From Bacteroidales bacterium (GTDB taxonomy: Bacteria; Bacteroidota; Bacteroidia; Bacteroidales; FEN-979), in the NCBI GenBank assembly GCA_016926765.1, contig JAFGNY010000341.1:1-21167 (forward strand): a stretch of DNA of 21,167 nucleotides. The letters are read 5' to 3'. Made by a program: the position numbers and the translations under genes. Numbering within the stretch: the stretch's first letter is position 1; every line of letters begins with the position of its first letter. The notes beneath the pieces are model-generated. The model had not been told where the DNA came from, did not search any database, and saw nothing but the letters and a program-made list of their open reading frames with translations. Positions 14,543 through 21,167 of this stretch are shown piece after piece.

Positions 14543-16465
14543 TTATTTTTCGGGACCGAAGATTGCCTCTTTGATGATCGACAGAAATGTCGCTTTTTCA
14601 AATGGTTTGGCAATGTAGTGTGTGCAGCCTTCGGCAAGAATTTTTTCCCGGTCACCAATCATCGTGTATCCTGTAACAGCAATAATAGGTGTCTTTTCAT
14701 AACCCGGGATCCGCTTGATTCGTTTCGTTGCTTCAATACCGTCGATTCCCGATCCGAGGTGAATATCCATCAGTACAGCATCGTATTTCGTCTGGGTTGC
14801 CATTCGCACCGCGGTTTTCCCGTCATAGGCATGATCCATTTGATACGTTGGTCTCAGGAAGAGTTCGATCAGGTTCCGGTTGATCATATTATCTTCAACC
14901 AACAGCACCAGGGGTATATCCCTCTTTTGAGGCTCGGGAATGAAGTGTCCGGGAAGCTCAGTCTCCTCAGGTTCAACGGGTTTCGGTTTTTCAGCAGTAG
15001 CAACCGGTAACCAGATCGTCATGGTTGTCCCGATACCGGGAGTACTTTCAACGGTGATCCTTCCGTTCATCAGGTCACAAATCTTCTGGCTGATGGTCAG
15101 TCCCAATCCGCTTCCCTGGAATTTCCGGTCGTACCCTTCGCTCGCCTGACGAAATTCTTCAAAGATCATATCCAGGTTCTTTTTTTCGATTCCTATGCCA
15201 GAATCCCTGACCTCGACCGTCTGCCATTGGAGTTGATCCTGTATGACGGTCCTGGCGCTAATGGTGATTCCTCCCTGCGGCGTGAATTTCACGGCATTAT
15301 CAAAGAGTTGCTGGAAGAGTTGCTTGAAGAGATGTCCGTCAACGTAAGCAACAAAGCCTTCGGGGAGTTCTTTCTTCAAGGAGATCTTTTTTTCCTGAAT
15401 CTGATCCTTATAGGAAAGACAGACCGCTTCAATGGTATTCACCAGATCCATTTCTTTTAAAACCATCTTGACTTTTCCGGCCTGGAGCTGCGACAGGGTG
15501 ATGATGGAATTAAGTGTTGACATCAGCCTCCTTCCCGAGAGGTAGATATTTTCCACCATGGAGAGGAATTCAGTTTCTCTGAGGTCTTCCAGCAGGAGTT
15601 CCGAAAATCCCAGGATCCCGTTCAATGGTGTTCTCAATTCATGACTGATATTGGAAAGGATCGATGTCTTGAGCCGGTCCGACTCTTCTGCCTTCTCTTT
15701 CGCCAGAATCAATTCTTTTTCGTAATTTTTTCTTTCAGTGATATCCTGAGCGATCATGAACAGATATTTTTCACCAAACAACGTAACACATTTCCCGCTC
15801 ACCTGTATCTGGATTTGCTCATCATTTTTTTTGATCCAGGTAGTCTCAATATCTTTAAATTCCTTAAAATTCCAGTTCCTGGCATCCTGCTTAGTGATAA
15901 ATTCATGGAGATCAACATCCTTGATGAACTTTCGCCCGGGGGTCTTCAGGATCTCTTCTTTAGAGTGTCCGAGCGTATCGCATGCTGCTTTATTCGCATC
16001 CATGATGGTGAGATCGTTCAGGCGGAGTAAAAGAATTGCATCATGGGCAGTTTCAAATACCGCGTGGTATTTGATTTCACTTCGCCGGATGGTCTCCCTG
16101 GTTTTCTCCATCCTCCGGGTAATCCGTTTCAGAAGCTCGTCAAAATCAACCGGCTTTGTGATGTAGTCATCGGCACCAATGGTCATTCCGTATAAAATAT
16201 CCTCCCTCTCTGCTTTGGCAGAAAGAAAGATGAATGGAATAAGCGAAGTGGAGATATCCTGTTTTATCTTCTCAAATGTTTCATACCCATTGATTCCTGC
16301 CATGAAAATATCGCACAGAATCAGGTCGGGAAGCTCTTTTGCGGCCAACTCAGCGCCTTTCTTTCCATTCTGTGCCTGGATTACCTCCATCCCTTCCTCT
16401 AATAAAAAATCTGCCAGGCTTTCCAATAAAACAGGGTCATCTTCAATAATCAGTATCTTACTCAT
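14543..16465 (-). CDS. Hybrid two-component protein: REC - PAS - histidine kinase - REC
   Basis: The 640-residue cytosolic protein has no membrane segment. Residues 1-120 form a receiver with acidic ED at 8-10, phospho-acceptor D52 and K104 (ADDYITKP). A PAS domain spans about 128-245 (FETAHDAILLLRLNDLTIMDANKAA). The kinase has H275 in SNISHELRTPLNG, the N box LFDNAVKF (N390), DSGIG (421-425) and GSGLGL (451-456). A second receiver covers about 517-640, with D567 in AVLMDIHLG and K620 in YIAKPF. There is no DNA-binding output domain. The start ATG overlaps the stop of the upstream membrane kinase by 8 bp (ATGAGTAA), so the two are made together and probably signal together: the kinase to the first receiver, or a phosphorelay. 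The final output protein is not in the window. Confidence 0.93.
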   Translation of the reverse strand: MSKILIIEDDPVLLESLADFLLEEGMEVIQAQNGKKGAELAAKELPDLILCDIFMAGINGYETFEKIKQDISTSLIPFIFLSAKAEREDILYGMTIGADDYITKPVDFDELLKRITRRMEKTRETIRRSEIKYHAVFETAHDAILLLRLNDLTIMDANKAACDTLGHSKEEILKTPGRKFIKDVDLHEFITKQDARNWNFKEFKDIETTWIKKNDEQIQIQVSGKCVTLFGEKYLFMIAQDITERKNYEKELILAKEKAEESDRLKTSILSNISHELRTPLNGILGFSELLLEDLRETEFLSMVENIYLSGRRLMSTLNSIITLSQLQAGKVKMVLKEMDLVNTIEAVCLSYKDQIQEKKISLKKELPEGFVAYVDGHLFKQLFQQLFDNAVKFTPQGGITISARTVIQDQLQWQTVEVRDSGIGIEKKNLDMIFEEFRQASEGYDRKFQGSGLGLTISQKICDLMNGRITVESTPGIGTTMTIWLPVATAEKPKPVEPEETELPGHFIPEPQKRDIPLVLLVEDNMINRNLIELFLRPTYQMDHAYDGKTAVRMATQTKYDAVLMDIHLGSGIDGIEATKRIKRIPGYEKTPIIAVTGYTMIGDREKILAEGCTHYIAKPFEKATFLSIIKEAIFGPEK

Positions 16466-17918
16466 GATCAGTTGTTTTTACTTTACTTGTAGGAATTCTG
16501 ACCTCAACGGTGGTCCCCTCGTTTTCACGACTGTTTACACGGATCGACCCTTTCAATAGATCGACACATCGTTTTACAATGGTCATTCCTAATCCGGTTC
16601 CCGGGAATTCAGCGCTGTTACTACCTCGGTGAAAAGGCTGAAACAGATGTTCAACATCGTTCTCGGGGATTCCGATCCCGTGATCCTCGATGGTCATTTC
16701 GATCGTTTCGTTTTTCATAGAAATTGAAACCCTGACAGGTTTTTCCTGAGGGCTGAATTTTCCTGCGTTGGAGAGCAGATGAAACAGGATTTGCCGTAGA
16801 AGTTCCCGGTCGCTGCAGATGTATTCTTCGGTTTGATCCATCTTAAGTTCCAGGTTGACAGGTAATTCAGAGCTTTGTTGGAGGCTTTCAATGACTTCCT
16901 CAACAAATTCATTTACCTTAAATTCTTCAGGATTCAACGAAATGGCTCCGCTCTGATCTTTCGAGATCAGCGTCACCTCTTCCAGAAGATTGATCATTTT
17001 CATGATTACCTCCTGGATACGCTTGAGCACTTCGGCTTTTTTTTCAGCCGGCCACTTCTGCTGGTATCGGCTCAAGAGCTGTATGTTACTTGAGATAGCC
17101 GCCAGCGGTGTCCTGAACTCGTGCGAGACCAGTGAAATGAATTGCGATTTCAGCTGGATCAGCTCGCGCTGCTTTGACAGCATCCGGGAGATCTCCAGTT
17201 CCGCCTCCTTCCTGATCGTAATATTTCTGACGATGATGAGGTAGTCTCCGATTCCGGTAGATGCCACCATTGCTTCATATGCTCGTTCGGAGCCGTCGGG
17301 CATGTGCATGGTGTACTCAAAGATCTTGCTTTTGGCCAATCCTGTCAAATCCAGAATCGCCTGATAATAAGCAGAAACAACGTTTGTGGGCATCATCTCT
17401 TCGATTCGTTTGCCCAGAAATTTCTCAGGGGGGAGGAATAATTCCGACGGATCAGGGGCATGGTAATCGGTGATGATGCCGGCACTGCTGATACGGAACA
17501 TCAGATCGGGGATTGCATTGAGGAGCGCCCGCGCTTTGGTTTCAGAAACGGCGACCGATTCCAGCGCCTGACTTTTTTCTTTCATCACCTGATCCAGCGC
17601 TTCCCGCTGAGAAAAAAAACGTTGTAACAGGATGCCAATTTTTCCAATCTCGTCCCGACGGGTCGAAAGAGCTTCTACCGGTGCAGGGTCATTGAGCGAT
17701 AAGGCAAAAGCAATCTGTTTCAGCGGTTTAATGATCCAATAATGAATCACCAGCATGAAGAGGCCAATCAACAGGATAAAACGGGCAATCGATAGAAAAG
17801 ACCATATGGAAAAGGGTAACCATGCAAGGACATCACTCCGGACCAGAAAAATGTTCGGGATAATCGTAATCGCAAAAGTTACCAGGAAGACAATGAGAAA
17901 TTTATACTGGATTTTCAT
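16458..17918 (-). CDS. Membrane sensor histidine kinase with HAMP-like linker and PAS domain
   Basis: With the start chosen at 17918 (MKIQYKFLIVFL) the protein has 486 residues. An alternative ATG at 17933 adds MERLT but leaves almost no leader after the promoter element. Two membrane helices (about 5-25 and 38-62) are joined by only about 12 residues (RSDVLAWLP region), so there is no periplasmic sensor domain. A HAMP-like linker (about 63-105) and a PAS domain (about 130-235, ending YLIIVRNITIRKEAE) follow. The kinase has H266 in SLVSHEFRTPLAAI, the N box LLSNAGKFS, DHGIGIP and GTGLGM. It ends by overlapping the hybrid regulator gene. Sensing is probably through the membrane or the PAS pocket. 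The ligand is unknown. Confidence 0.92.
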   Translation of the reverse strand: MKIQYKFLIVFLVTFAITIIPNIFLVRSDVLAWLPFSIWSFLSIARFILLIGLFMLVIHYWIIKPLKQIAFALSLNDPAPVEALSTRRDEIGKIGILLQRFFSQREALDQVMKEKSQALESVAVSETKARALLNAIPDLMFRISSAGIITDYHAPDPSELFLPPEKFLGKRIEEMMPTNVVSAYYQAILDLTGLAKSKIFEYTMHMPDGSERAYEAMVASTGIGDYLIIVRNITIRKEAELEISRMLSKQRELIQLKSQFISLVSHEFRTPLAAISSNIQLLSRYQQKWPAEKKAEVLKRIQEVIMKMINLLEEVTLISKDQSGAISLNPEEFKVNEFVEEVIESLQQSSELPVNLELKMDQTEEYICSDRELLRQILFHLLSNAGKFSPQEKPVRVSISMKNETIEMTIEDHGIGIPENDVEHLFQPFHRGSNSAEFPGTGLGMTIVKRCVDLLKGSIRVNSRENEGTTVEVRIPTSKVKTTDHE

Positions 17919-17944
17919 AGTCAGACGCTCCAAAATATCCTACC

Positions 17945-17952
17945 CAAAGATA
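17945..17952 (-). promoter_or_regulatory. -7 element TATCTTTG for the two-kinase operon
   Basis: The minus strand reads TATCTTTG, an exact TAnnTTTG match. Transcription would start near 17938, about 20 bases before ATG 17918 and only about 5 before ATG 17933, which favours the downstream start. Confidence 0.6.
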
Positions 17953-18069
17953 TCCCTAATGTTCCTGTTTTCCTAATAAAACGGGAGTTTGTTTGTAACC
18001 GTGGACGAATCCGATATAGATATAGCCATTCTCAATGTAAACGTTAAAAATCAGCGGGTAGAGAACCGG

Positions 18070-18522
18070 TTACTCCCGGATTCTGGAATCAATAATGATC
18101 GTAACAGGACCATCATTTATCAGCGAGACATCCATCATGGCTCCAAACTCACCGGTCTGAACCGGTTTCCCGATCGCGCTTTCGAGGGTTCGGATAAACC
18201 GGTTGTAGAGTGGGATGGCTGTTTCGGGGTTTGCAGCCCGGATGTAAGAGGGCCGGTTTCCTTTTTTCGTGCTGGCATGCAGGGTAAACTGACTGACAAC
18301 CAGCAGATCTCCTCCGGCTTCAACAACCGACCTGTTCATCACGCCCTGATGATTGGGAAAAATTCTCAGCCGGATCACTTTCCCTGAAAGCCATTCAATA
18401 TCGTCGGAAGTATCCGTTGATTCAATCCCCAGGAGGAGTAAAAGCCCTTTGCCAATAGAGGCAGTAGTGTTTCCGCGAATGGTTACCGAAGCTTGTGAGA
18501 CGCGTTGCAGAACGATACGCAT
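18070..18522 (-). CDS. dtd: D-aminoacyl-tRNA deacylase
   Basis: The 150-residue protein begins MRIVLQRVSQASVTI, the normal start of Dtd. Frame extension to 18570 would place the start upstream of the promoter element, so it is rejected. Active-site motifs are SQFTL (SQFTLHA) and the C-terminal NDGPVTI, carrying the Gly-cisPro that makes the enzyme reject L-amino acids. RPSYIRAANPETA is also typical. Dtd frees tRNAs from D-amino acids (and glycine on tRNA-Ala) in the cytosol. It lies upstream of the kinase operon and diverges from pdxJ with closely spaced promoters. Confidence 0.95.
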   Translation of the reverse strand: MRIVLQRVSQASVTIRGNTTASIGKGLLLLLGIESTDTSDDIEWLSGKVIRLRIFPNHQGVMNRSVVEAGGDLLVVSQFTLHASTKKGNRPSYIRAANPETAIPLYNRFIRTLESAIGKPVQTGEFGAMMDVSLINDGPVTIIIDSRIRE

Positions 18523-18539
18523 AGGATCAAATGAAAAGT

Positions 18540-18570
18540 CAAATGTAGGGTAAAAATTGAAAGAGATCAA
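18540..18570 (-). promoter_or_regulatory. Promoter for dtd: TTG and TACATTTG
   Basis: On the minus strand TTG (18570-18568) is followed after 20 bp by TACATTTG (18547-18540), a good -33/-7 pair. The predicted start near 18533 is about 11 bases before the dtd ATG. Confidence 0.65.
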
Positions 18571-18586
18571 CTTTTGACAATTTTAG

Positions 18587-18594
18587 TAGCTTTG
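18587..18594 (+). promoter_or_regulatory. -7 element TAGCTTTG for pdxJ
   Basis: TAGCTTTG is an exact TAnnTTTG match, 15 bp before the pdxJ ATG at 18610. No TTTG at the ideal distance; the region overlaps the -33 side of the dtd promoter. Confidence 0.55.
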
Positions 18595-18609
18595 CAGAAA
18601 ACATGCGGG

Positions 18610-19326
18610 ATGACGAAACTAAGTGTTAACATCAATAAGATTGCTACCCTGCGCAATGCACGAGGAGGAAATAATCCCGATTTACTGAAGGTAGCCATTG
18701 ATTGTGAACGCTATGGAGCTGAAGGCATCACAGTCCACCCTCGTCCTGATGAGCGACATATCCGATACCAGGATGTCCTCGACCTGAAGCCCATCCTGAC
18801 AACAGAATTCAACATTGAAGGATATCCCTCGGAGGATTTCATCAATCTGGTGACCAGGGTTCAACCCGCCCAGGTAACCCTGGTACCGGATCCCCCGGAA
18901 GCCCTGACCTCCAATGCAGGATGGAATACCATAACTCATCTCTCTTTCCTGAAGGAGGTGATCAGTGAATTCAGGAGAAACAACATCCGCACATCCATTT
19001 TTATTGAGACTGACCTGAAGATGATCGAGCATGCCCGTTTGACCGGTACACACAGAGTGGAGCTTTATACAGAGGGCTATGCCAGTCAATACGCTAAGGA
19101 CCGTGAAGAGGCCATCAGCCCGTTTGTCACTGCTGCCAGCCTTGTACAGGATCTGGGAATGGGGCTCAATGCCGGTCATGATCTCAGTCTTGAAAACCTG
19201 AAGTTTTTTCATCAGCAGATTCCCGGGTTGCTGGAGGTTTCCATTGGTCACGCGCTCATGTGTGATGCACTCTATTTCGGACTCGAAAATACAATTCAAC
19301 TGTATCTGAGGCAGTTGAAAGAGTAA
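18610..19326 (+). CDS. pdxJ: Pyridoxine 5'-phosphate synthase
   Basis: The 238-residue TIM-barrel enzyme condenses 1-deoxyxylulose 5-phosphate with 3-amino-2-oxopropyl phosphate, the last ring-forming step of DXP-dependent vitamin B6 synthesis. Motifs are LSVNINKIATLRNARGG (4-20), GITVHPRPDERHI, TLVPDPPEALTSNAGW and GLNAGHDLSLENL near the C-terminus, plus SIGHALM. The start at 18610 (MTKLSVNIN) matches the family. A longer frame from 18574 would start upstream of the -7 element. The length is normal (about 238-245). The gene stands alone between dtd and the M19 dipeptidase gene. Confidence 0.96.
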   Translation: MTKLSVNINKIATLRNARGGNNPDLLKVAIDCERYGAEGITVHPRPDERHIRYQDVLDLKPILTTEFNIEGYPSEDFINLVTRVQPAQVTLVPDPPEALTSNAGWNTITHLSFLKEVISEFRRNNIRTSIFIETDLKMIEHARLTGTHRVELYTEGYASQYAKDREEAISPFVTAASLVQDLGMGLNAGHDLSLENLKFFHQQIPGLLEVSIGHALMCDALYFGLENTIQLYLRQLKE

Positions 19327-19327
19327 T

Positions 19328-19364
19328 GGACAGGAGACAGGAAGTTGTAGGTTGTACGTTGATG
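19328..19364. repeat. 7-bp-period repeats between pdxJ and the dipeptidase gene
   Basis: GGACAGG and AGACAGG are followed by GTTGTAG, GTTGTAC and GTTGATG. Two different heptamer types are adjacent, as in the other arrays of the window. Confidence 0.6.
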
Positions 19365-19392
19365 GCTGGGATTTCATTATATAGTTCCTTTT

Positions 19393-20628
19393 ATGCACAG
19401 GTTGATCATTTTCATCTCATTTCTTTTTTTCGCTGTTCAATTAATTGCTGGACAAAGGGTTGATAAGAAGTTGGAAAGAAAAGCAAAAAAGATCCATGAA
19501 CAGATCCTGACGATCGATTCGCACAACGATACCCCTTTACGGATGGTACGGCCGGGTTTTGACTGGAGCGAGCGCCATGATGCCAAAACCGATCGGTCGC
19601 ATGTAGACCTGATGAGGATGGAAGAGGGAGGGCTCGATGGGGCTTTCTTTGCCGTATTTATCAGCCAGGGGCCCCGCACCCCGGAAGGTTATGAAAATGC
19701 AAAACAACGCGCATTGAGGGTGTTTGACACGTTGCGGAATGCGATTGACAGGAATGCCGGTTTAATTGGCCTTGCACTCTCTCCGTCAGATGCTTACCGC
19801 CTGCAGAAAGAGGGGAAACGAATCGCTTTTATCGGAGTGGAAAACGGCTACCCCATCGGTCTCGACATCGGGATGGTACAGGCATTATTTGACAAAGGAG
19901 CCCGTTATATTACCCTGGTCCATACAAAAAACAACGATCTCTGTGATTCCTCCACAGATACGCTTGAGTTCAGCGGGTTGAGTGATTTCGGCACAGAAGT
20001 GGTTTCAGAGATGAACCGGCTCGGCATGATGGTCGATGTGTCGCATGCGTCAGACGCTTCCTTTTACGATATCCTTCGGGTTTCCCGCTCCCCCGTCATT
20101 GCTTCTCACTCCTGTGCACGGGCGCTGTGTGACAATCCCCGCAACCTGGATGATGACATGTTACGCGCTCTCGCTGCGAACGGAGGAGTGATCCAGATGT
20201 GTATCCTGAGCGACTACGTTAAAACACCTGCTCCCAATCCCGAACGTGACTCGGCCAGGGCAGCCGTCAGGAAAAAATTCCGGAACTTTGATGACCTGAC
20301 GGATGCGGAGATGAAGGAAGCGCGAAAGGAGTGGTACGCCATCGACGATCAGTTTCCAAGGGAACTCGCTACCGTGAGCGATGTAGCAGATCATATTGAC
20401 CATATCGTCGAGATCGCAGGAATCGACCATGTGGGAATCGGAACCGATTTTGATGGGGGAGGTGGTGTCACCGGTTGTTATGATGTATCTGAAATGGGAA
20501 GCATTACTCTCGAACTGGTGAAGAGGGGCTACACCAAAGAGGAGATCCGGAAAATATGGGGGGAAAACCTGATGCGTGTAATGGACCAAAATATCAGGAT
20601 TGCTGAGGAGATCTCCCATTCAAAATAA
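19393..20628 (+). CDS. Secreted membrane dipeptidase-like peptidase (M19 family)
   Basis: The 411-residue precursor has a signal peptide (MHRLIIFISFLFFAVQLIAGQ). Metal-site motifs of renal-type dipeptidases are all present: DSHNDTPLR (H44, D46), GVENGYPIG with E150, DVSHAS with H218, ASHSCARAL with H239, and GIGTDFDGGGG with D352. The binuclear zinc enzyme hydrolyses dipeptides, including ones with a D-residue at the C-terminal side, outside the inner membrane. There is no lipobox or sorting tail, so a periplasmic location is likely. Insertion at about 280-330 (PNPERDSARAAV to WYAIDDQ) is common in Bacteroidota members. It follows pdxJ after a 66-bp gap with repeats. Confidence 0.92.
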   Translation: MHRLIIFISFLFFAVQLIAGQRVDKKLERKAKKIHEQILTIDSHNDTPLRMVRPGFDWSERHDAKTDRSHVDLMRMEEGGLDGAFFAVFISQGPRTPEGYENAKQRALRVFDTLRNAIDRNAGLIGLALSPSDAYRLQKEGKRIAFIGVENGYPIGLDIGMVQALFDKGARYITLVHTKNNDLCDSSTDTLEFSGLSDFGTEVVSEMNRLGMMVDVSHASDASFYDILRVSRSPVIASHSCARALCDNPRNLDDDMLRALAANGGVIQMCILSDYVKTPAPNPERDSARAAVRKKFRNFDDLTDAEMKEARKEWYAIDDQFPRELATVSDVADHIDHIVEIAGIDHVGIGTDFDGGGGVTGCYDVSEMGSITLELVKRGYTKEEIRKIWGENLMRVMDQNIRIAEEISHSK

Positions 20629-20651
20629 TCAAGTGAAACAATTTTCCGCTT

Positions 20652-20765
20652 ATGAAACGCAAACATAAAATTCTGATGGCTGTTGTCGCGGTGATCATAG
20701 CGATGATATTTCTTATGTTCTTTATCAGTCCCGACACGGTAAGCATGTTTACCGGAGGGGAATGA
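20652..20765 (+). CDS. 37-residue single-helix membrane microprotein (hypothetical)
   Basis: A short frame begins ATGAAACGCAAACAT and ends TGA at 20763-20765. It encodes a basic start (MKRKHK), one strong membrane helix (ILMAVVAVIIAMIFLMFFI) and a short polar tail (SPDTVSMFTGGE). It sits 23 bases after the dipeptidase stop and 40 bases before the next gene, with the same direction. The basic N-terminus followed by a clean helix argues against chance, but coding capacity cannot be proven from the sequence alone. Confidence 0.5.
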   Translation: MKRKHKILMAVVAVIIAMIFLMFFISPDTVSMFTGGE

Positions 20766-20805
20766 AGCATCACGAACGGTTGCCATCAATGAATAATCCC
20801 GTTCT

Positions 20806-21167
20806 ATGAGTGAATTTGCCAAAGCATTGCGTGAAGGCGACTTGGTTCAGATACGAAGAGTTCCGAAAGCGGACCTGCATAGTCATTTATTGCTTGGAAT
20901 GAGACGTGACCGGCTGGCTGCGATCGCCGGCCGGGAGATACACCCGTTTTATTATAGTGGACGAGGGATCGAAGATATCAACAGATGGATCAGGAAAGAA
21001 TACTTTGCTCTCCTGAGAGATCCTGGCCTCTTTCCCTTACTTGTCAAAGCCAGTTTTCAACAGGCCGTAGAGGATGGGATCACCTTACTTGAGGCCAGCA
21101 TTGATGTCGGGTTTGGACACCTTAACGGGATCGCACCGGAGGAGGTGGTGAACCTCCTGGAACAGGC
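20806..21167 (+). CDS. Adenosine deaminase-like amidohydrolase (N-terminal part, cut by window edge)
   Basis: An open frame from ATG 20806 to the window end gives 120 residues. It begins MSEFAKALREGDLVQIRRVPKADLHSHLLLGMRRDRL. PKADLHSHL matches the N-terminal metal motif (HxH) of adenosine deaminase-family enzymes, which usually read PKxELHxHL. A helical region follows (REIHPFYYSGRGIEDINRWIRKEYF), then LLVKASFQQAVEDGITLLEASIDVGFG, like the ADA repeat in which a strand carries ExR-type residues. The rest of the metal site is outside the window, so deaminase activity and the substrate cannot be confirmed. There is no signal peptide, indicating a cytosolic enzyme. Confidence 0.75.
   Translation, partial: MSEFAKALREGDLVQIRRVPKADLHSHLLLGMRRDRLAAIAGREIHPFYYSGRGIEDINRWIRKEYFALLRDPGLFPLLVKASFQQAVEDGITLLEASIDVGFGHLNGIAPEEVVNLLEQ

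Noticed and set aside
18682..19398. 238-residue open frame on the minus strand
   Set aside because: It is antisense to most of pdxJ, which has clear family motifs. Its own translation shows no domain, and its start lies in the repeat region after pdxJ.
20161..20619. 152-residue minus-strand frame
   Set aside because: Antisense to the dipeptidase metal-site region, where the plus strand has conserved motifs.

Overview
The window looks like chromosomal DNA of a Bacteroidota bacterium (Bacteroidia-like, about 50% GC). The evidence is a type IX secretion (T9SS) C-terminal sorting domain on the first large gene, several Bacteroidota-type promoters of the form TAnnTTTG, starts without Shine-Dalgarno sites, a Bacteroidota-style dihydroorotase and PdxJ, and lipoproteins with short lipoboxes. 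I see no phage, transposase, CRISPR array or defence system. Most genes are core or household genes.

Layout. (1) Plus strand, 1-5225: the tail of an outer-membrane beta-barrel gene, a secreted two-HKD phospholipase D-family protein with an OB-like domain and a T9SS tail, a polyprenol-phosphate mannosyltransferase-like GT2, dihydroorotase, and a small MORN-like lipoprotein. (2) Minus strand, 5246-11230: a secreted endonuclease/exonuclease/phosphatase, a coiled-coil lipoprotein, a GT-C membrane glycosyltransferase, a small lipoprotein, a PagL-type lipid A deacylase and Era. (3) Plus strand, 11313-14110: initiator tRNA-fMet, Der, an Hsp15-like S4 protein and a TonB-family protein. (4) Minus strand, 14200-18522: a small Cys-containing secreted protein, a hybrid response-regulator/kinase, a membrane histidine kinase and D-aminoacyl-tRNA deacylase (Dtd). 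(5) Plus strand, 18610 to the end: PdxJ, an M19 dipeptidase, a 37-residue membrane microprotein and the start of an adenosine deaminase-like amidohydrolase.

Functional themes are envelope and glycan biogenesis (GT2, GT-C, PagL, TonB, lipoproteins), extracellular nucleic acid or phosphodiester degradation (PLD protein and EEP nuclease), ribosome assembly and translation quality control (Era, Der, Hsp15-like, Dtd, tRNA-fMet) and a two-kinase signalling pair.

The most unusual signal is a layer of small repeats. A palindrome with core GAGGCATGCCTC occurs three times: intergenic near 144, as a 28-bp element that supplies the stop codons of two convergent genes at 5222-5249, and as a 28-bp element read through in frame inside der at 12083-12110. 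Separately, 7-bp-period arrays occur in pyrC (in frame), upstream of the EEP gene, after tRNA-fMet and after pdxJ, and an 8-bp array sits near 95. These resemble protein-invading palindromic elements and heptameric short tandem repeats known from other bacteria.
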